Origin: Chitinophaga nivalis
GTDB taxonomy: Bacteria > Bacteroidota > Bacteroidia > Chitinophagales > Chitinophagaceae
Assembly: GCF_025989125.1 (NCBI RefSeq)
Contig: NZ_JAPDNR010000001.1
Location: 5,072,087 to 5,136,086, forward strand
Direction of reading: 5' to 3'
DNA length: 64,000 nt
A program made the translations under genes and the position numbers. Below the pieces are notes generated by a model. It did not search any database. It worked only from the letters and a program-made list of their open reading frames with translations, and had not been told where the DNA came from. Positions 60,343 to 64,000 of this stretch are shown here, piece after piece (positions within the stretch are counted from its first letter, which is position 1; each line of letters begins with the position of its first letter).

Positions 60343-63300
60343 TTATTCCATCATTTTTTCTATGATTGTTTTCGCTTCCTCCAGCAGCCTGCCATGTTCC
60401 TGCTCCAGTGGCACCACCCGGATCTGATCTGCACCGGCCAATACCCGGTCGATATTATTGTAAGGCAGCGCCAGCATGTGTTGGGTATACCATTCATCTT
60501 TTTCTTCGCGCCATTCCCGCTCTACGGTCTTCATCGCTTTAAACAAGACTATTTTCGTATGCTCCAGCACCCGCGGCATTAACTGATCATCGAGATGCAT
60601 ATTATCCATAGACTGTTGCCGCAGGAAAATATTTCCTCTCATTTCTTCCTGGCGGAATACGCCATCCATCGCTTCTGCCCTGATGGCCAGCAACGCAGGG
60701 TCTGTTTCTGCAATACCGGAATCCAGTGTATAGATGGTAATATCCGTCACGCCTCTTGCTTCCAGCAGTGCAGCTATCTGCATGGCAATACGGCCTCCCA
60801 GCGACCATCCGAACAAAATGTAGCTGCCCGGATCTGTGGTGCCTTTTGCTTCATCTATGCATGCCAGATAGTGTTCGGCCAATTTGGTAAGATCGCTGAA
60901 CTTGTTATCCGGATACAACAGGTTAAAGGCATCTACGCCGTAGCAGGTATATTTCCCTTCCAGCTGCGCTGCCAGCGGCGTATATACTTCGCATCCTGCA
61001 AAGCCAGGGTGTATCATATACAGCTGTGGCTTATCCGTAGTCTGGTTCAATTTTATCACCAACCGGTCCTTTTCTTTTCTATCCGCAATGCTTTGTGCCA
61101 GGTTCCGTACTGTTTTCGCAAGGAAGGCATCTACTATTTTAATGTTGGCCTCCAAGGTTTCATTGATCTGCCGTATCAGCTTAATCACCAGTATACTGTT
61201 TCCTCCCAGGCGGAAGAAGTCATCATCAATGCCTATTTTTCCGGTTTCCAGCCCCAATACCTCTCCATAAATAGCACATATCTTTTCATGTGTTTCATTC
61301 TCCGGCGCCCGGTAGGTCTGACTATCGGTGAGTAACGGATCGGGCAGTGCTTTACGGTCTACCTTGTCATTCACCGTCAGCGGCAATTGGGTTAAATGTA
61401 CAAATACATCCGGGATCATGTAATCCGGCAGCTGTGCGGCCAGATACTGCTGCAACGCCTGTGTTTCCAGGGCAATACCTGCAGCATAGTACGCCACCAG
61501 ATAATCACCGCTGCCGGAAGTATGCGCTTTCGCCAGCACGACTACCTGCCGGATATCCGGATGGGCTGTGAGCCTGTTTTCAATTTCACCCAGTTCCACC
61601 CGGTAACCGCGGATCTTCACCTGGAAGTCATTACGGCCCAGGTATTCCAGGTTACCATCCGGCGTATACCTGACCAGATCACCGGTTTTATACAGGCGGG
61701 CATTGATATTGGCAGCCTCCTCTGCTGCGGTACGGAACGGATTCTCTATAAACCGTGCAGCCGTTAACGTTGGATCATTCAGGTAACCGCGGGCCACCCC
61801 GGCGCCACCAATATATAGTTCGCCGGCAGCTCCTGGCGGAACAACGGCCCCATAGGCATCCAGCACATATACCGTTATATTCGGAACCGGACGGCCTATC
61901 GGTGTATAATCCGCTGTTTTATCGTAGTAGCTCAGGGTCGTACAAACCGTGCCTTCTGTAGGTCCGTATTCGTTAATAATGGTACCATCAAACGTCACTG
62001 CCGACAAATCCGGGAAGGCTTCGCCACCTGTGAAGATGAGCTGTAAGGAGGTGGTATAATGTAACAGGAAGTCCTGCAGCAATGCCGGTGGAATGCTCGT
62101 CACCGCAATCTGATGCCGGTTAATATAGGCACTCAGTTCATCCGGCGCCGTTCTGTGTTCATTACTGTACAGGTACAACGTATTACCATTACACAATCCA
62201 GGGAATACTTCCGTCACAAATCCATCGAACACATAGTTACAATAGCTGCCGATACGTTCATGGGTATCGAGGTGACGAATAGTAATAAAATTACTGATCA
62301 GGTTACATACACTTCTATGTTCCACCATCACCCCTTTGGGTTCTCCGGTGGTGCCACTTGTATAAATCACATAGGCGAGATTACCCGGATAAGCGGCAGG
62401 CGCCGGGTTCTTTTTGGAATAAGCCCGGGTAAGGCTGTTTTGCAGGTCTTCATTATCGATGACAACCACCGCTCTTGGCCGGCCATTGGTAAATGATTCC
62501 AACAGAGAAGCATACACGCTGTTGGTCAGCACGGCTTTCGCACGGGTATCCTGCAGGATATAGCCGATTCGTTCTGCCGGGTAGCCCGGATCTATCGGCA
62601 CATACGCACCGCCGGCTTTTAACACCGCCAGCAGGGCTATCAGTATGTGTTGCGAACGATCCAGACAAACGGCTACCAGGTCATCCGGTTTGATTTTATG
62701 CACGGCTCTCAGGTAAGCTGCCAGCACATTTGCACGTTCGTTTAATTCGCGGTAGGTAAGTTCCTGTTCTTCATACACCACCGCTACCTTATCCGGCGTA
62801 CGCATGACCTGTTGCTCAAACAAGCCGTGTATCCGCTGATTGGCCGCATAATCCTTCGTATTGGCGTTCCAGCTATGTACCACCTCCTCGAATTGTGTTT
62901 CGGTGAGATAACGGAAGCCGTATTCGTCTATTTCCGGATCTGCGATCAGTTGCGTCAACAGACTTTCCATTCCATCCAGCAATTGTTTCGCCGTTTCGCT
63001 GGCAAACAGTTCCCCGGCATATCGTAACCGGAAGGACACCTTCCCGCCCATCACCGCAGAAGCAAGTGCCAGCGGGTAGTCCAGGCTTTCTGAGGCTCCT
63101 TTGAAAGCAAACCGCAACGCGCCTTCTTCTCTTTGTACTTCGCCCTCTCTTTGTTCGCCTGCCGCAATCGGGTAATTTTCATATACAAACAATGTATTGA
63201 ACAATCTTCGGCCGTCTTTCTGCAATCCTGCCAGACTTACTTCACTACGGCTGTTGGCCTCCTGTATCCGGCTCTGTAACGTACGGATCACTGCTACTGC

Positions 63301-64000
63301 CGGGCCAGACACATGTTCCAGCACAATCGGCAACGTATTGATGAATAATCCTACGGCCTGTTCGATGCCTGTTACCGGCAGGCTACGACCTGAAACCGTG
63401 ATACCGGTGGCAGTAGTAGCGGTATGCCCATATACACTCAGCTGCTTATGCCACAGGTATTGCAGCAAGGAACTGACGGTGATACCCTGTGCAGCACAGA
63501 AATCATGTACTTCCCGACTCAGTGCATCCGGCAACACCAGTTCTGCCGCGGCAGATACTTCGATACTCCGGTAGTCAGCCAGTTTCACGTGCCTTTTTTC
63601 CGGTTTCAGTAATCCGCTCAGGTCTTCATCTGCCACAAATCCTCCTACATAGTTTTCCCAGTATGCCTGATTATCGGCCCGGTGCTCCTGCAGGTATTGC
63701 TGTACCTGTGCATAGCTGGTTTCCTTGTCTGTTTTCACAGGCAGGCCTTTCACCAGGTGCTGGTAGGTACCGTGCAGGTAGTTGAGGAGTATCGGCATGC
63801 TCCAGCCATCGAGGATAGCATGGTGGTTGCAGAAAATACAACTGTAGTGCGTTTCTCCACGTTTCACCAGGTATATCCTGAAAAGCCGCCCTGCTGCCAT
63901 ATTATAAGGGATCTTACGGTCGGCTGCCTGTAATCGTTTCAGTTGTTCTTCCTGGGTATCCGTATCAAAATGACTCATATCGATGTAGTGCCAGTCTGGT
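60343..64000 (-). CDS. NRPS, 3' terminal part: C(partial)-A-T-TE
   Basis: Last module of another NRPS gene. The frame is open to the right edge, where upstream codons still read condensation-domain sequence (DWHYID), so the ATG at 63978 is internal. Counting from that Met: HHAILDGWS at residues 52-60, the DCL type that follows E domains in this region; A domain about 385-900 with YTSGTTG near 537; T domain LGGNS with its Ser near residue 928; type I thioesterase about 980-1211 with GWSLGG near 1057, a following Asp (YTLDSG) and a late His (QEHGRLL). The specificity residues read D-G-T-S-F-G-E-V-C-K, sharing D, G, T, E, V and K with the Tyr code DGTITAEVAK, so an aromatic residue, perhaps Tyr, is a weak guess. 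The TE would release or cyclise the product. Confidence 0.93.
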   Translation of the reverse strand, partial: PDWHYIDMSHFDTDTQEEQLKRLQAADRKIPYNMAAGRLFRIYLVKRGETHYSCIFCNHHAILDGWSMPILLNYLHGTYQHLVKGLPVKTDKETSYAQVQQYLQEHRADNQAYWENYVGGFVADEDLSGLLKPEKRHVKLADYRSIEVSAAAELVLPDALSREVHDFCAAQGITVSSLLQYLWHKQLSVYGHTATTATGITVSGRSLPVTGIEQAVGLFINTLPIVLEHVSGPAVAVIRTLQSRIQEANSRSEVSLAGLQKDGRRLFNTLFVYENYPIAAGEQREGEVQREEGALRFAFKGASESLDYPLALASAVMGGKVSFRLRYAGELFASETAKQLLDGMESLLTQLIADPEIDEYGFRYLTETQFEEVVHSWNANTKDYAANQRIHGLFEQQVMRTPDKVAVVYEEQELTYRELNERANVLAAYLRAVHKIKPDDLVAVCLDRSQHILIALLAVLKAGGAYVPIDPGYPAERIGYILQDTRAKAVLTNSVYASLLESFTNGRPRAVVVIDNEDLQNSLTRAYSKKNPAPAAYPGNLAYVIYTSGTTGEPKGVMVEHRSVCNLISNFITIRHLDTHERIGSYCNYVFDGFVTEVFPGLCNGNTLYLYSNEHRTAPDELSAYINRHQIAVTSIPPALLQDFLLHYTTSLQLIFTGGEAFPDLSAVTFDGTIINEYGPTEGTVCTTLSYYDKTADYTPIGRPVPNITVYVLDAYGAVVPPGAAGELYIGGAGVARGYLNDPTLTAARFIENPFRTAAEEAANINARLYKTGDLVRYTPDGNLEYLGRNDFQVKIRGYRVELGEIENRLTAHPDIRQVVVLAKAHTSGSGDYLVAYYAAGIALETQALQQYLAAQLPDYMIPDVFVHLTQLPLTVNDKVDRKALPDPLLTDSQTYRAPENETHEKICAIYGEVLGLETGKIGIDDDFFRLGGNSILVIKLIRQINETLEANIKIVDAFLAKTVRNLAQSIADRKEKDRLVIKLNQTTDKPQLYMIHPGFAGCEVYTPLAAQLEGKYTCYGVDAFNLLYPDNKFSDLTKLAEHYLACIDEAKGTTDPGSYILFGWSLGGRIAMQIAALLEARGVTDITIYTLDSGIAETDPALLAIRAEAMDGVFRQEEMRGNIFLRQQSMDNMHLDDQLMPRVLEHTKIVLFKAMKTVEREWREEKDEWYTQHMLALPYNNIDRVLAGADQIRVVPLEQEHGRLLEEAKTIIEKMME

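Noticed and set aside
63976..63978. ATG at 63978 as the start of the second NRPS
   Set aside because: Upstream codons in the same frame (DWHYID) continue a condensation domain that would otherwise lack its first third, so the gene extends past the window.
1..64000. Search for CRISPR arrays, insertion sequences, rRNA and tRNA genes
   Set aside because: The only direct repeats found are kilobase-scale module duplications. No short regularly spaced repeats, transposase or RNA gene was recognised by eye.

Overview
The window looks like a chromosomal segment of a Bacteroidota bacterium, probably a Chitinophaga-type member of the Chitinophagaceae. The reasons are moderate GC, exact TAnnTTTG (-7 type) promoter boxes, A-rich leaders in place of strong Shine-Dalgarno sites, and the style of the NRPS, CFA-synthase and NuiA-like proteins. 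The genus is an inference. 

Positions 1-53903 (minus strand) are one uninterrupted reading frame. It starts at an ATG at 53903 and runs off the left edge after 17,967 codons. It encodes a non-ribosomal peptide synthetase (NRPS) with 15 modules in view (the last one cut) and no stop or thioesterase. Order: C-A-T-E / C-A-T / C-A-T-E / C-A-T-E / C-A-T x3 / C-A-T-E / C-A-T x2 / C-A-T-E / C-A-T x3 / C-A(cut). Specificity residues that I read by eye give Asn for modules 3, 7 and 10, Thr for module 11, Gly for modules 6 and 14, and a branched aliphatic residue for module 15. One unassigned code, DAYFFGEVCK ('X' below), occurs seven times (modules 1, 4, 5, 8, 9, 12, 13). Module 2 has another unassigned code. 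Predicted partial product: D-X, ?, D-Asn, D-X, X, Gly, Asn, D-X, X, Asn, D-allo-Thr, X, X, Gly, Ile/Val/Leu... The first C domain could be an N-acylating starter, so a lipopeptide is possible. 

The giant gene is a mosaic. Modules 7-9 and 10-12 are a tandem duplication of about 10.8 kb. A 1.83-kb Gly-specifying cassette is nearly identical in modules 6 and 14. A 3.06-kb block is shared by modules 5/6 and 9/10. A domains have been exchanged inside otherwise conserved C and T surroundings, with junctions at the end of C and inside the T-domain core. 

Positions 53904-54941 hold no convincing gene. Positions 54942-60075 carry a housekeeping-like island: a NuiA-like nuclease-inhibitor homologue, a cyclopropane-fatty-acid synthase, a VIT1/CCC1 metal transporter, a polyprenyl diphosphate synthase, a PhnB-like glyoxalase-fold protein and a secreted dienelactone-hydrolase-like protein. 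Positions 60343-64000 (minus strand) are the 3' end of a second NRPS gene (C-A-T-TE), which continues past the right edge. Whether the two NRPS genes form one assembly line or two cannot be decided from this window.
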